Positions 9,368 through 18,447 are shown, numbered from the stretch's first letter. The stretch is 64,000 bases of DNA from Streptomyces rubradiris (GCF_016860525.1 NZ_BNEA01000015.1:4762001-4826000); one strand, 5' to 3'. Notes: generated by a model from the letters alone, not told the origin. Numbers and translations are program-made.

Positions 9368-11176
9368 ATGGCCGTCAACCTGGTCAATGTCGAGAACGTC
9401 AGCAAGGTCTACGGCACCCGTGCCCTGCTGGACGGCGTCTCGCTCGGCGTGTCGGAAGGGGACCGGATCGGGGTCGTCGGACGCAACGGCGACGGGAAGA
9501 CCACCCTCATCCGGATGCTCGCCAAGCTGGAGGAGGCCGACACCGGAAGGGTCACGCACTCCGGCGGGCTGCGGCTCGGCGTGCTCACCCAGCACGACTC
9601 CCTCGACCCCGCCGCCACGGTCCGCCACGAGGTGATCGGCGACATGGCCGACCACGAGTGGGCCGGCAACGCCAAGGTCAGGGACGTGCTGACCGGACTG
9701 TTCGGCGGGCTGGACCTGCCGGGCTTCCCCAAGGGGCTGGACACCGTCATCGGACCGCTCTCCGGCGGTGAGCGGCGCCGCATCGCGCTGGCCAAGCTGC
9801 TCATCGAGGAACAGGACCTGATCGTCCTGGACGAGCCCACCAACCACCTCGACGTCGAGGGCATCGCGTGGCTCGCCGAGCACCTCCGCAACCGGCGCTC
9901 GGCGCTGGTGTGCGTCACCCACGACCGCTGGTTCCTGGACCAGGTCTGCACCCGCATGTGGGACGTGCAGCGCGGTGACGTGTACGAGTACGAGGGCGGC
10001 TACTCGGACTACGTCTTCGCGCGCGCCGAACGCGAGCGGATCGCCGCCACCGAGGAGGCCAAGCGGCAGAACCTGATCCGCAAGGAGCTGGCCTGGCTGC
10101 GGCGCGGCGCGCCCGCGCGGACCTCGAAGCCGCGCTTCCGGGTGGAGGCCGCCAACGAGCTGATCGCGGACGTGCCGCCGCCCCGGGACAGCGGCGAGCT
10201 GATGAAGTTCGCCTCCTCGCGGCTCGGCAGGACGGTCTTCGACCTGGAGGACGTCACCCTCCAGGCCGGGCCGAAGGTGCTGCTCAAGCACGTCACCTGG
10301 CAGCTCGGACCGGGCGACCGGATCGGCCTGGTCGGCGTCAACGGCGCCGGGAAGACCTCGCTGCTGCGCGCCATGGCCGCCGCCGCCCGCACCGACGGCG
10401 AGGAGCAGCCCGCCGGGGGCCGGATCGCCGTCGGCAAGACCGTCAAGCTCGCCTACCTCTCCCAGGAGGTCGCCGAACTCGACCCCACCTGGCGGGTGCT
10501 GGAGGCCGTACAGCGGGTCCGGGAGCGCGTCGACCTCGGCAAGGGGCGCGAGATGACGGCCGGGCAGCTGTGCGAGACGTTCGGCTTCGGCAAGGAGAAG
10601 CAGTGGACGCCGGTCGGGGACCTCTCCGGCGGCGAGCGGCGGCGGCTCCAGCTGCTGCGGCTGCTCATGGACGAGCCCAACGTCCTCTTCCTGGACGAGC
10701 CCACCAACGACCTCGACATCGAGACCCTGACCCAGCTGGAGGACGTCCTCGACGGCTGGCCCGGCTCGATGATCGTCATCTCCCACGACCGGTTCTTCGT
10801 GGAGCGGACGACGGACCGGGTGTTCGCGCTGCTCGGCGACGGCACCCTGCGGATGCTGCCGCGCGGCATCGACGAGTACCTGGAGCGGCGCCGGCGCATG
10901 GAGGAGGCGGTCGCCGAGCGGGCCGCCGCCGCGGCGCCCAAGCCGGTCACGGCGGAGAAGAGCGCCGCCGACCAGCGCGCCGCGAAGAAGGAACTCCAGA
11001 AGATCGAGCGCCAGTTGGACAAGATCTCCGAGAAGGAGACGAAGCTGCACGCGCAGATCGCCGACAACGCCACCGACTTCACGAAGGTGGCCGAACTGGA
11101 CGCCCAGTTGCGGGACCTCGCCGGTGAGCGGGAGGAACTGGAGCTGCGCTGGCTGGAACTGGCCGAGGACGCCTGA
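9368..11176 (+). CDS. ABC-F family ATPase (ribosome-associated type)
   Basis: A 602-residue soluble protein with two ABC ATPase domains and no membrane spans, the ABC-F layout. The first domain has GRNGDGKTT, LSGGERRRI and VLDEPTNHLD; the second has GVNGAGKTS, LSGGERRRL and FLDEPTNDLD. The linker (about 225-300) holds the basic helical pair that reaches the ribosomal P/E site in this family. The C-terminal region (about 510-595) is a charged coiled coil as in Uup. The role is translation or ribosome quality control, or antibiotic target protection; the conserved location beside core genes favours a housekeeping role. A hairpin follows at 11182-11214. Confidence 0.9.
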   Translation: MAVNLVNVENVSKVYGTRALLDGVSLGVSEGDRIGVVGRNGDGKTTLIRMLAKLEEADTGRVTHSGGLRLGVLTQHDSLDPAATVRHEVIGDMADHEWAGNAKVRDVLTGLFGGLDLPGFPKGLDTVIGPLSGGERRRIALAKLLIEEQDLIVLDEPTNHLDVEGIAWLAEHLRNRRSALVCVTHDRWFLDQVCTRMWDVQRGDVYEYEGGYSDYVFARAERERIAATEEAKRQNLIRKELAWLRRGAPARTSKPRFRVEAANELIADVPPPRDSGELMKFASSRLGRTVFDLEDVTLQAGPKVLLKHVTWQLGPGDRIGLVGVNGAGKTSLLRAMAAAARTDGEEQPAGGRIAVGKTVKLAYLSQEVAELDPTWRVLEAVQRVRERVDLGKGREMTAGQLCETFGFGKEKQWTPVGDLSGGERRRLQLLRLLMDEPNVLFLDEPTNDLDIETLTQLEDVLDGWPGSMIVISHDRFFVERTTDRVFALLGDGTLRMLPRGIDEYLERRRRMEEAVAERAAAAAPKPVTAEKSAADQRAAKKELQKIERQLDKISEKETKLHAQIADNATDFTKVAELDAQLRDLAGEREELELRWLELAEDA

Positions 11177-11181
11177 CCTCG

Positions 11182-11214
11182 ACCCGGCGCGCGAAGGGGG
11201 CGCGTGCGCCGGGT
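11182..11214 (+). terminator. Stem-loop after the ABC-F gene
   Basis: ACCCGGCGC(11182-11190) pairs perfectly with GCGCCGGGT(11206-11214) across a 15-base loop, starting six bases after the stop codon. There is no T-run, which is common for actinobacterial terminators. Confidence 0.55.
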
Positions 11215-11413
11215 GAAGGGGGCGTGAAGACGCGTAACGACGGCGTCACGGGCCGGTCCTCCCTTGGGAACCGGGGAGGGCACGGCCCCCTGCGCTGTCA
11301 CCGCCGGGTGATAGAAAGAGCCGTCTGAAAATCGTCTGAGAAGCGGCCCAGAGCCGTCCGTCGCGTGCTTCGGGGCGTGGCTAAAAATCAGTGAACGAGG
11401 GGGAAGAGCGCTG

Positions 11414-13348
11414 ATGACCCAGCCGCCCGACCAGCCGCCGCAGGGCGGATTCGGAGCACCGCAGGAAGCACCACAGGACCAGCCGCCGGGCCCGGGTGGC
11501 TTCGGCGCCCCCCAACCCCCGCCCGCCCAGGGCGGGTTCGGCGCCCCTCAGCCCCCGCAGACGGCCCCGGCGCAGGGCGGTTTCGGCGCACCCCAGCCCC
11601 CGCAGACGGCCCCGGCGCAGGGCGGCTTCGGTGCGCCCCAGCCGCCCGCCGCGCCCCCGCAGCCCCAGCCGGGCTACGGCTACCCGCAGCCCGGCCCGTA
11701 CGGCGCCGCCCCGGGCCCCTACGGACAGCCGCAGCCGGGCCCCTACGGGTACCCGCAGCAGGCGCCGCAGCAGCCGGGTCCGTACGGCGTCCCGCAGCCC
11801 GGTTACGGACAGCCGCCGCAGCCGGGTCCGTACGGCGTCCCGCAGCCCGGTTACGGACAGCCGCCGCAGCCGCCGTACCCGGGCATGCCCGGGGCCGCGC
11901 CCGGCATACCCGGGCCGGCGTCCGGCGGACCGGCCGCCAAGAAGAAGACGGCGCTGGTCGTCGGGGCCGCGGTCGCCGCGCTGCTCGTCATCGGCGGCAC
12001 GGTGTTCGCGGTCACCGCGGGCGGCGACGACAAGGGCGGCGGCGGGAAGCCCGTCGCCCAGGGCAGCGACGGCCCCGGGCCCTCCGGCACCGCCTCGCCG
12101 ACGACCTCCGGCGGCGCGGACCCGGACCACCTCAACGACGGACGCGGCCCCGGCGAGGCCAAGGTCCTCTGGTACGCGCCGCCCCCCGACGCCCCCGCGT
12201 CCGGCGCCGACGCGCCCGGCATGTGGATCGCCGGCGACACCGCGGTGAAGGCGGCCTACAAGCAGGTCTTCGCCTTCGGCACCGCGGACGGCAGCACCGC
12301 CTGGGGGCCGGTCTCCTTCCCGCAGAAGATCTGCGCGGTCACCCCGCACAAGTCGGCCGACGACAAGATCGTCGTGGCGTACCTGAACGGGGGCGGCGAG
12401 CGCGCCAAGTGCAACCAGCTCCAGCAGCTCGACCTGCGCACCGGCGAGAAGGGCTGGAGCGGCGAGGTCGCCGACGGCGGCCTGTTCGACAGCGCCCTCA
12501 CCATCGAGCTGACGGTCAGCGGGAAGACGCTGATGGTGGGCCGTTCCCAGTCGGGCACGGCGTACGACATCGACAGCGGCAAGAAGCTGTACGACAAGAA
12601 GCGGTACGGCGCGGCCTGCTTCCCGGCCGCCTACGCGGGCGGCACCGACCGGCTGATCCAGGTGTCCTCCTGCGGCGTCGGCGGCTCCGACGAGCACGAG
12701 GAGATCCAGGAACTGGACCCGGCGAACGGCACCGTGCGCTGGACGCAGAAGCTCAAGAAGGGCTGGGAGGTCAGCCGCACCTACTCGGTCGACCCGCTCG
12801 TGGTGTACCTGACCAACCGCGAGAAGAAGACCTGGAACATCTCCGCCCTCACCGACGACGGCAAGGTCCGTTCGCAGGTCGCGGTGGACGAGAAGTTCGC
12901 CCCCCGCTGCGGCTGGGCGGTTCTGCAACGCGAGTTGCAGGGCTGTCAGGGCGTCGCGGTCGACGGTGACACGCTCTACCTGCCCACCGACGCCACCGTC
13001 AGCGCCAACGAGATCGTGGCCGTCGGCCTCACCGACGGCAAGGAGAAGTGGCGGGTGAAGTCCCCGGGCGACCGGCCGATGTACCCGGTGAAGACCGAGG
13101 GCGGCAAGCTCATCGCGTATGTTCAGCCGTCGTACGACAGCGGCGGCCAGGTGGTGTCGGTGCCGACGGCCGGGTCCTCCCACGGCACGACCGCGCTGCT
13201 GCGCAACCCGCGGGGCGCCGCCGGTGTCGAGAACACCTTCTACGACGGGGCCCTGGACTGGACCGGCGGGCGGCTGTTCGTCTCCGCGGGCCGGCTGTCC
13301 GGCGACGACGACTCCAAGGAGAAGCTGATCATGGCCTTCGGCGACTGA
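11414..13348 (+). CDS. Pro/Gly/Gln-rich membrane-anchored PQQ-like beta-propeller protein, paralogue 1
   Basis: A 644-residue protein of unknown function. Residues 1-175 are low complexity, with repeated GGFGAPQPP units and then PYGVPQPGYGQPP units. A single membrane span follows (about 178-200, ALVVGAAVAALLVIGGTVF), then a Ser/Gly/Thr linker and an extracytoplasmic domain of about 400 residues. That domain has repeated Trp and Asp motifs (DLRTGEKGWSG, VGLTDGKEKWRV) typical of PQQ-like eight-bladed propellers. Paired Cys residues suggest disulfides. It may be a sensor or scaffold at the cell surface. The next gene is a paralogue with the same layout. Confidence 0.8.
   Translation: MTQPPDQPPQGGFGAPQEAPQDQPPGPGGFGAPQPPPAQGGFGAPQPPQTAPAQGGFGAPQPPQTAPAQGGFGAPQPPAAPPQPQPGYGYPQPGPYGAAPGPYGQPQPGPYGYPQQAPQQPGPYGVPQPGYGQPPQPGPYGVPQPGYGQPPQPPYPGMPGAAPGIPGPASGGPAAKKKTALVVGAAVAALLVIGGTVFAVTAGGDDKGGGGKPVAQGSDGPGPSGTASPTTSGGADPDHLNDGRGPGEAKVLWYAPPPDAPASGADAPGMWIAGDTAVKAAYKQVFAFGTADGSTAWGPVSFPQKICAVTPHKSADDKIVVAYLNGGGERAKCNQLQQLDLRTGEKGWSGEVADGGLFDSALTIELTVSGKTLMVGRSQSGTAYDIDSGKKLYDKKRYGAACFPAAYAGGTDRLIQVSSCGVGGSDEHEEIQELDPANGTVRWTQKLKKGWEVSRTYSVDPLVVYLTNREKKTWNISALTDDGKVRSQVAVDEKFAPRCGWAVLQRELQGCQGVAVDGDTLYLPTDATVSANEIVAVGLTDGKEKWRVKSPGDRPMYPVKTEGGKLIAYVQPSYDSGGQVVSVPTAGSSHGTTALLRNPRGAAGVENTFYDGALDWTGGRLFVSAGRLSGDDDSKEKLIMAFGD
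11531..11620 (+). repeat. 45-bp tandem repeat in coding sequence
   Basis: Two 45-bp units (11531-11575 and 11576-11620) differ at only a few bases, and a partial third unit follows. They encode GGFGAPQPPQTAPAQ in the cytoplasmic tail of the first propeller protein. Confidence 0.85.
11771..11866 (+). repeat. 48-bp exact tandem duplication in coding sequence
   Basis: Two identical 48-bp copies (11771-11818 and 11819-11866) encode repeated QPGPYGVPQPGYGQPP. Exact identity points to a recent slippage or duplication event, and copy number may vary between strains. Confidence 0.9.
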
Positions 13349-13424
13349 GCCGGGCGTCGGCTCCCGTCTTCCCGCTCCCCTTCTCGCCGTCCGCCCGCAG
13401 AGCGTCACCGAGGTACCCGCCGCC

Positions 13425-15218
13425 ATGACCCAGCCGCCCCCGCCCCACCAGCCCCCGCAGCCGGGAAACGGTTATCCGCCGCAGCCCCCGCAGCCGGGCT
13501 ACGGCTATCCGCCGCCCCCGCCGGGGCCCGGTTACGGCCCGCCCGGCGCGCAGCCGGGCCCGTATGCCCAGCAGCCGCCGGCCCAGCCGGCCCAGCCCCC
13601 GGCGTACGGCGGCCCGCCGCCCGCCGGCTACGCCCCCCAGCCGCACAACCCTTACGCCCAGCCCGCCCAGCCCGCCCAGCCCGTGCAGGGCATGCAGCCG
13701 GGCTACGGCTACCCGGGTCCGGGGCAGCCGCCGACCGCGCCGATGACGCCCCGGCCGGTGCCGGGCGGCGGTCGGCGGAACACCACCCTGTTCATCGTGG
13801 TGGCGGCGGTCGCCGCGATCGCGCTGATCATCGGCGGCGGCATCTGGTACGCCGGCTCCGCCGGGGACGACGGCCCCTCCCACGACCCCGTCTCCTCCGC
13901 CGGCCAGACCGGCTCCGCGAGCGGCGGCTCCGGCGGCTCCGCGAGCGGGGGCGGCGGTGGCAAGGAGAAGGTGCCGGCCGACCCGGCCGCCAAGGTGCTG
14001 TTCAAGGTGGAGCTGCCCACGACGGACGACACGGTCGTCACCTCCGGCTCCTGGCTGACCGACACGGTGTACGCCAAGAGCGGCATCGCGGAGATCACCG
14101 GCTACGACCCGGTCCGGGGCAGCAGGCTGTGGACGGTCAAGCTGCCCGGCCCCATCTGCGCGGCCAGCGACCACGTGAACGAGGACGGCCGGACGGCGGT
14201 CACCTTCCAGCCGAAGATGCCCCCGAAGGACTCCTCCGCGGGGTGCAGCCAGGTCGCCGCGATCGACCTCGCCGCGGGGAAGCGGCTGTGGACGAAGACG
14301 ATCAACTCCGGTGACTACCCGGTCACCTTCGAGAATGTGACGGTCGCCCAGCACACGGTCGCGGTCGGCAGCTCCGACGGCGGTGCCGCGTTCGACATCG
14401 ACTCCGGCAAGGCACTGTGGCAGCCCAAGGCGGGCGACTCCTGCTCCGACGACGGCTACGGCGGCGGCGCCCGGCTGGTCGCGGTGCGCAAGTGCGGCCC
14501 GTACGACAACCGGAAGCTGCACATCCAGAACATCGAGCCGAAGACCGGCAAGGTGATCTCCGAGTACGAGATGCCCGACGGCGTCGAGTACGCGTCCGTC
14601 GTGTCCACCGACCCCCTCGTGGTCGCCGCCGACGTCGGTGACGCCGCGGGCGACGGCAGCGGTGTCTCGGACTACTTCTCCATCGACGACAGGACCGGCA
14701 GGCTGCTCGCCCGGATCGCCGCGCCTGGCGACACCTACGGGGGCCGCTGCGACGGCATCACCCGCGTCGAGGGCTGCAACCAGGTCGTCGCCGGCGGCGG
14801 CAGGCTGTACCTGATGACCGAGCCGCACGACGGCCGGGCCGAGCACAGCAGGACGAACGAGATCGTCGCCTTCGACCTGCGCACCGGCAAGCCGACCGGG
14901 CAGCGTGCCGAGGCCGGCGACGGCTACACGCTCTCCCCGCTGCGCATGGACGGCGGAAACCTGCTGGCCTACAACGCGCCGCCGTGGAGCAAGGGCGGCC
15001 AGGTCGTCAGCATCGACGGCGGCACCTTCAAGGTGACCAAACTGCTGGAGAACCCCGCCGAGCGCAGCGTGCACACGGCGGAGAGAAACCTGCAGCCCGA
15101 GTACGCCGAGGTGCTCTTCGGCAAGGGCCGCCTGTACATGTCGGCCCAGTTCGCCCACAAGCGCGACCGGACGTACGACGAGGAGTACCTGGTGATGGCA
15201 TTCGGCACGGACGGCTGA
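13425..15218 (+). CDS. Pro/Gly/Gln-rich membrane-anchored PQQ-like beta-propeller protein, paralogue 2
   Basis: A 597-residue tandem paralogue of the preceding gene with the same plan: Pro/Gln/Tyr-rich cytoplasmic tail (1-115), one membrane span (about 122-142, LFIVVAAVAAIALIIGG), a Gly/Ser linker, then a PQQ-like propeller domain. The propeller shows the same conserved pieces, for example FDIDSGKALW against YDIDSGKKLY and the final VMAFG against IMAFG. The gap between the two genes is 76 bp, so one transcript is likely. A strong terminator follows. The function is unknown. Confidence 0.8.
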   Translation: MTQPPPPHQPPQPGNGYPPQPPQPGYGYPPPPPGPGYGPPGAQPGPYAQQPPAQPAQPPAYGGPPPAGYAPQPHNPYAQPAQPAQPVQGMQPGYGYPGPGQPPTAPMTPRPVPGGGRRNTTLFIVVAAVAAIALIIGGGIWYAGSAGDDGPSHDPVSSAGQTGSASGGSGGSASGGGGGKEKVPADPAAKVLFKVELPTTDDTVVTSGSWLTDTVYAKSGIAEITGYDPVRGSRLWTVKLPGPICAASDHVNEDGRTAVTFQPKMPPKDSSAGCSQVAAIDLAAGKRLWTKTINSGDYPVTFENVTVAQHTVAVGSSDGGAAFDIDSGKALWQPKAGDSCSDDGYGGGARLVAVRKCGPYDNRKLHIQNIEPKTGKVISEYEMPDGVEYASVVSTDPLVVAADVGDAAGDGSGVSDYFSIDDRTGRLLARIAAPGDTYGGRCDGITRVEGCNQVVAGGGRLYLMTEPHDGRAEHSRTNEIVAFDLRTGKPTGQRAEAGDGYTLSPLRMDGGNLLAYNAPPWSKGGQVVSIDGGTFKVTKLLENPAERSVHTAERNLQPEYAEVLFGKGRLYMSAQFAHKRDRTYDEEYLVMAFGTDG

Positions 15219-15270
15219 CCGGCCGCCGGCGGCGTCGCCGGACTCGCCCGAAGGAGTGAACTGCCCAGCG

Positions 15271-15299
15271 GTGCCCCGGATTTCATCGATCCGGGGCAC
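15271..15299 (+). terminator. Strong terminator after the propeller gene pair
   Basis: GTGCCCCGGAT(15271-15281) and ATCCGGGGCAC(15289-15299) form a perfect 11-bp stem with a 7-base loop, followed by TTCTCTT. This is a convincing intrinsic terminator. Confidence 0.85.
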
Positions 15300-15392
15300 T
15301 TCTCTTCGGGAGGGGCAGCGCGACGTCGAACAAGCGTGTAGCTTCCGGGGGCATGAAGCGCGGGGGTGCCGGGGGGACTGGGGGGTTGCTCA

Positions 15393-16079
15393 ATGGGAGT
15401 GCGGCTCGTGGTCGTCGACGACCATCGCCTGCTCGCGGAGGCGCTGGCGTCGGCGCTCAAGCTGCGCGGGCACCGGGTGGTCGCCGCGGCGGCACCGGCC
15501 GCGGGCGCGGCGGACCTGGTGATCGCGCGGGCACCCGAGGTGTGCCTGCTGGGCACGGCGGCACCGGCCGAGCCGGGCGCCTTCGACCCGGTGGTCAAGA
15601 TCAAGCGGGAGCGTCCGCAGGTGGCGGTGGTGGTGCTCGGCCCGGTGCCGTCGCCGCGCGGCATCGCGGCGGCCTTCGCGGCGGGCGCGTCGGGGTACGT
15701 ACGGCACGACGAGCGGATCGAGGGCGTGGAGCGGGCCATGATGAAGGCCCGCGCCGGGGAGGCGGCCGTCGCCCCGCAGCTGCTCCAGGGCGCGTTCGGC
15801 GAGTTGCTGAACCCGGCCGCGCAGCCCGACGACGAGGCCCAGCGGCTGCTGGAGATGCTGACGCCGCGCGAGGTGGAGGTCCTGGTCCGGGTGGCCGACG
15901 GCGAGGACACCCGGCTGATCGCGGCGGGCATGGGCATCGCCCCCAGCACGGCCCGCACCCACGTCCAGCGGGTCCTGATGAAACTGGGCGTCGGCTCCCG
16001 TCTGGAGGCGGCGGCCCTGGCCGCCCGCACGGGCCTGCTGGAACGGGCGGGCCCCCGCGGGAGAACGGGCCCGGGGTAG
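15393..16079 (+). CDS. Degenerate NarL/LuxR-family response regulator lacking the phosphorylation site
   Basis: A 228-residue two-domain regulator. The receiver begins normally (RLVVVDDHRLLAEAL). The strand that should end in the phospho-accepting Asp reads PEVCLLGTAAP, so Asp is replaced by Gly at about residue 54, and the usual Lys of the last strand (GYxxK) reads GYVRHDE. The C-terminal LuxR helix-turn-helix (about 160-215) is well kept: LTPREVEVLVRVADG, then STARTHVQRVLMKLGV. It therefore probably binds DNA without classical phosphorylation. ATG 15393 is chosen from the receiver alignment; the upstream ATG 15366 would add nine residues. No histidine kinase is adjacent. Confidence 0.85.
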   Translation: MGVRLVVVDDHRLLAEALASALKLRGHRVVAAAAPAAGAADLVIARAPEVCLLGTAAPAEPGAFDPVVKIKRERPQVAVVVLGPVPSPRGIAAAFAAGASGYVRHDERIEGVERAMMKARAGEAAVAPQLLQGAFGELLNPAAQPDDEAQRLLEMLTPREVEVLVRVADGEDTRLIAAGMGIAPSTARTHVQRVLMKLGVGSRLEAAALAARTGLLERAGPRGRTGPG

Positions 16080-16132
16080 GCGGGCCGGCGCGCGGGCTGT
16101 CAGGCGGCACCGTGAAAGCCAACGGCACCGCG

Positions 16133-16196
16133 ATTCCCCAGGGGCGCGGGGCTGTGCCGATATGCGGCTCCGCCGCGTGCGCGCGACCAGCCCCCC
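16133..16196. repeat. Streptomyces interspersed repeat, copy 2 (inverted relative to copy 1)
   Basis: The string aggggcgcggggctgtgccg and the following gcggctccgccgcg...gcgcgaccagcc match the other orientation of the repeat family at 3613-3664. It sits between the converging response regulator and the small membrane protein gene, a usual place for these elements. Confidence 0.6.
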
Positions 16197-16221
16197 ACGC
16201 CCCCGCAGCCGGCGTACGGCC

Positions 16222-16557
16222 TCAGGCCCCGGGGTGCTCCTCCGGCCGGTCCTCCGCGGGAGGCAGCACCGTGGGCCGCAGCTTCAGCCACGCCAGGAAG
16301 AAGACGCCCAGCAGCAGCATGCCGATCCCGGTCCACAGGTTGATGTTGACGCCCTCGGCCTTGTCGATCGCGGCCTGGGAGTCGGTGATCCCGGTGACGG
16401 TGACGATGACGCCGTAGACCACGAACAGCCCGCCGATGATGCGGCGCAGGTCGAAGATGCGGGCCGCCGTCGCGGACCTGGTCTCCAGCTCGGTCACCTC
16501 CCGCTGGACGTCGTGCTCGGTGTAGTGCGGCGGACGGTGCTCAGGGTGCTCGGTCAT
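16222..16557 (-). CDS. Small two-span membrane protein encoded next to the symporter
   Basis: A 111-residue protein of unknown function with two predicted membrane helices (about residues 41-60, GGLFVVYGVIVTVTGI, and 74-92, LWTGIGMLLLGVFFLAW). The N-terminus is charged and His-rich and the tail is short and acidic. It starts 21 bp after the symporter stop on the same strand, so it is almost certainly cotranscribed. It may be an accessory subunit of the transporter; that is inference from context only. Confidence 0.8.
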   Translation of the reverse strand: MTEHPEHRPPHYTEHDVQREVTELETRSATAARIFDLRRIIGGLFVVYGVIVTVTGITDSQAAIDKAEGVNINLWTGIGMLLLGVFFLAWLKLRPTVLPPAEDRPEEHPGA

Positions 16558-16578
16558 GGTTTCCTCGATCCTCCCGTG

Positions 16579-18270
16579 TCAGAACGAGAACGGGATGTAG
16601 CAGGCGGCGGCCAGGACGACCGCGCCCCAGCCCAGCAGGGCCGGCTTGCGGTACCACGCGTCGTCGCCCTCGGCGGGCGGCTCGGACATGCCCGGGGACC
16701 GGGTGCCGTAGACCAGGCCCTGGAGCTCCTCCACCGGCTTCGGCCTGGTGAACAGGGACACCGCGATCATCACGACCGCGCCGGCGACGAACCCCGCGAT
16801 CGCGGAGACGAAGTTGGCGCCCTGGTCGGAGGGGATGGAGATGACGCCCTGCTTGTAGAAGACGAAGTAGTTGATCATCGCCGCGGTGGTGCCGGCGAGC
16901 AGGCCCCAGAAGCCGGACTTGACGGAGGCGCGCTTCCAGAACATGCCGATGATGAAGACGACGAACATCGGCACGTTGAAGAAGGAGAACAGCGTCTGCA
17001 GGTAGCTCATGATGTTCGAGAACGAGGACGCCAGGAACGCCGTGCCGATGGAGGCGCAGACCCCGATCACGGTGATCAGCCGGCCGAACCGCACGTAGTA
17101 CTCGTCCTCGCGGTCCCGCACCACGTACTTGGCCCAGATGTCGGTGGTGAACACCGTGTTGAACGAGGACACGTTCGCCGCCATGCCGGCCATGAAGGCC
17201 GCCAGCAGACCGGTGACGGCGATGCCGAGCACGCCGTTGGGCAGCAGCTCCTGCATCAGGTAGGGGATGGCGTCGTTGTACTGGAGCCCCGACTCCTTAC
17301 TGCCGATGTTCGGCACCAGCGCGGCGGCGGCCAGCCCCGGGATCATCACCAGGAAGACGATGAAGATCTTCGGGAAGGCGGCGATGAGCGGGGTGCGCTG
17401 CCCGGCGGAGAGGTTCTTCGCGGACAGGGCGCGCTGCACCTCGGCGAAGTTGGTCGTCCAGTAGCCGAAGGAGAGCACGAAGCCGAGGCCGAGGACGATG
17501 GTGAGCCAGTTGGCGCCGAGCGGATTGGCCTCCCCGATGCCGGTGCCGCCCCAGGCCGTGGTGAAGTCGGCGCCGTGCCGCGCGGTGAGCTTGTCGGTCA
17601 GGCCGTCCCAGCCGCCGGCCTTCTTCAGGCCGAGCACGGTGATGGGGATGAGCGCGGCGAGGATCACGAAGAACTGGAGGACCTCGTTGTAGATCGCCGA
17701 GGACAGGCCGCCCAGGGTGATGTAACCGAGCACCAGGGCGCCGGCGACGACGATGGCGACCCACTTCGGCCAGCCGAGCAGGGCCTCGACGACGAGGGCG
17801 AGGGCGTAGAGGTTGACGCCGGCGATCAGGACCGAGGCGAACGCGAAGAGCGCCGAGCTGAGCAGGTGGGCGGCCTTGTCGAAGCGCAGCAGCAGGAACT
17901 CGGGGACCGAGCGGACCTTGCTGCCGTAGTAGAAGGGCATCATCACCAGGCCGAGGAAGACCATGGCGGGGATGGCGCCGATCCAGTACCAGTGGACGGT
18001 GTAGGCGCCGTACTGGGCGCTGTTGGCCGCCATGCCCAGGATCTCGGTGGCTGCCAGGTTCGCCGAGATGAAGGCGAGGCCGGTGATCCAGGCGGGCAGC
18101 GAGCGTCCGGAGAGGAAGAAGTCGAGGCTGGTCTTGACGGAGCGGCGGGCGGCGAGGCCGATGCCGAGGACGACGACGAAGTAGATCGCCAGGATCGTGT
18201 AGTCCAGCCAGTTGGTGGGGAGCCGTAGCTCCGCCGCCAGTTGGGTGGGGGCGTATGTGGGGGTTTGCAT
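16579..18270 (-). CDS. Sodium:solute symporter (SSS family), probable galactose/sugar uptake
   Basis: A 563-residue protein with about 13-14 membrane spans, of the SGLT/SSS family that couples sodium entry to substrate uptake. Family features: LDFFLSGRSLPAWITGLAFISANLAATEILGMAA near the N-terminus (sodium-site region) and the following QYGAYTVHWYW. Divergent placement from galT-galE-galK, with a shared 177-bp regulatory region, suggests galactose as substrate; this is inference. The small membrane protein gene follows in the same operon. It starts at ATG 18270. Confidence 0.9.
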   Translation of the reverse strand: MQTPTYAPTQLAAELRLPTNWLDYTILAIYFVVVLGIGLAARRSVKTSLDFFLSGRSLPAWITGLAFISANLAATEILGMAANSAQYGAYTVHWYWIGAIPAMVFLGLVMMPFYYGSKVRSVPEFLLLRFDKAAHLLSSALFAFASVLIAGVNLYALALVVEALLGWPKWVAIVVAGALVLGYITLGGLSSAIYNEVLQFFVILAALIPITVLGLKKAGGWDGLTDKLTARHGADFTTAWGGTGIGEANPLGANWLTIVLGLGFVLSFGYWTTNFAEVQRALSAKNLSAGQRTPLIAAFPKIFIVFLVMIPGLAAAALVPNIGSKESGLQYNDAIPYLMQELLPNGVLGIAVTGLLAAFMAGMAANVSSFNTVFTTDIWAKYVVRDREDEYYVRFGRLITVIGVCASIGTAFLASSFSNIMSYLQTLFSFFNVPMFVVFIIGMFWKRASVKSGFWGLLAGTTAAMINYFVFYKQGVISIPSDQGANFVSAIAGFVAGAVVMIAVSLFTRPKPVEELQGLVYGTRSPGMSEPPAEGDDAWYRKPALLGWGAVVLAAACYIPFSF

Positions 18271-18320
18271 GAGAACTCGCTTCGTTGCGCGAACTGATCC
18301 AAGCGGAACCTACGCCGCCG

Positions 18321-18412
18321 TGTTCGGTATTTGAACACTGTGACTGGTGTTCTTTGTTTGATTGTGATCGAGCACGTCGGTGTCGGGTTGTGCTCTGTTA
18401 TGTTTGATTGTG
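18321..18412. promoter_or_regulatory. Divergent gal promoter region with inverted and direct repeats
   Basis: This A+T-richer stretch between the symporter and galT holds overlapping inverted repeats, TGTTC(18321-18325)-GAACAC(18333-18338)-GTGTTC(18347-18352). It also holds two copies of GTTTGATTGTG (18356-18366 and 18402-18412) 46 bp apart, the second about 35 bp before the galT start. The direct repeats look like sites for a DeoR-type sugar regulator. In S. lividans the galTEK operon is known to have a galactose-dependent promoter, galP1, in this position. Confidence 0.6.
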
Positions 18413-18447
18413 TTGAGTGATGGAGTGGGGACGTGGAGGAGTCCGGA

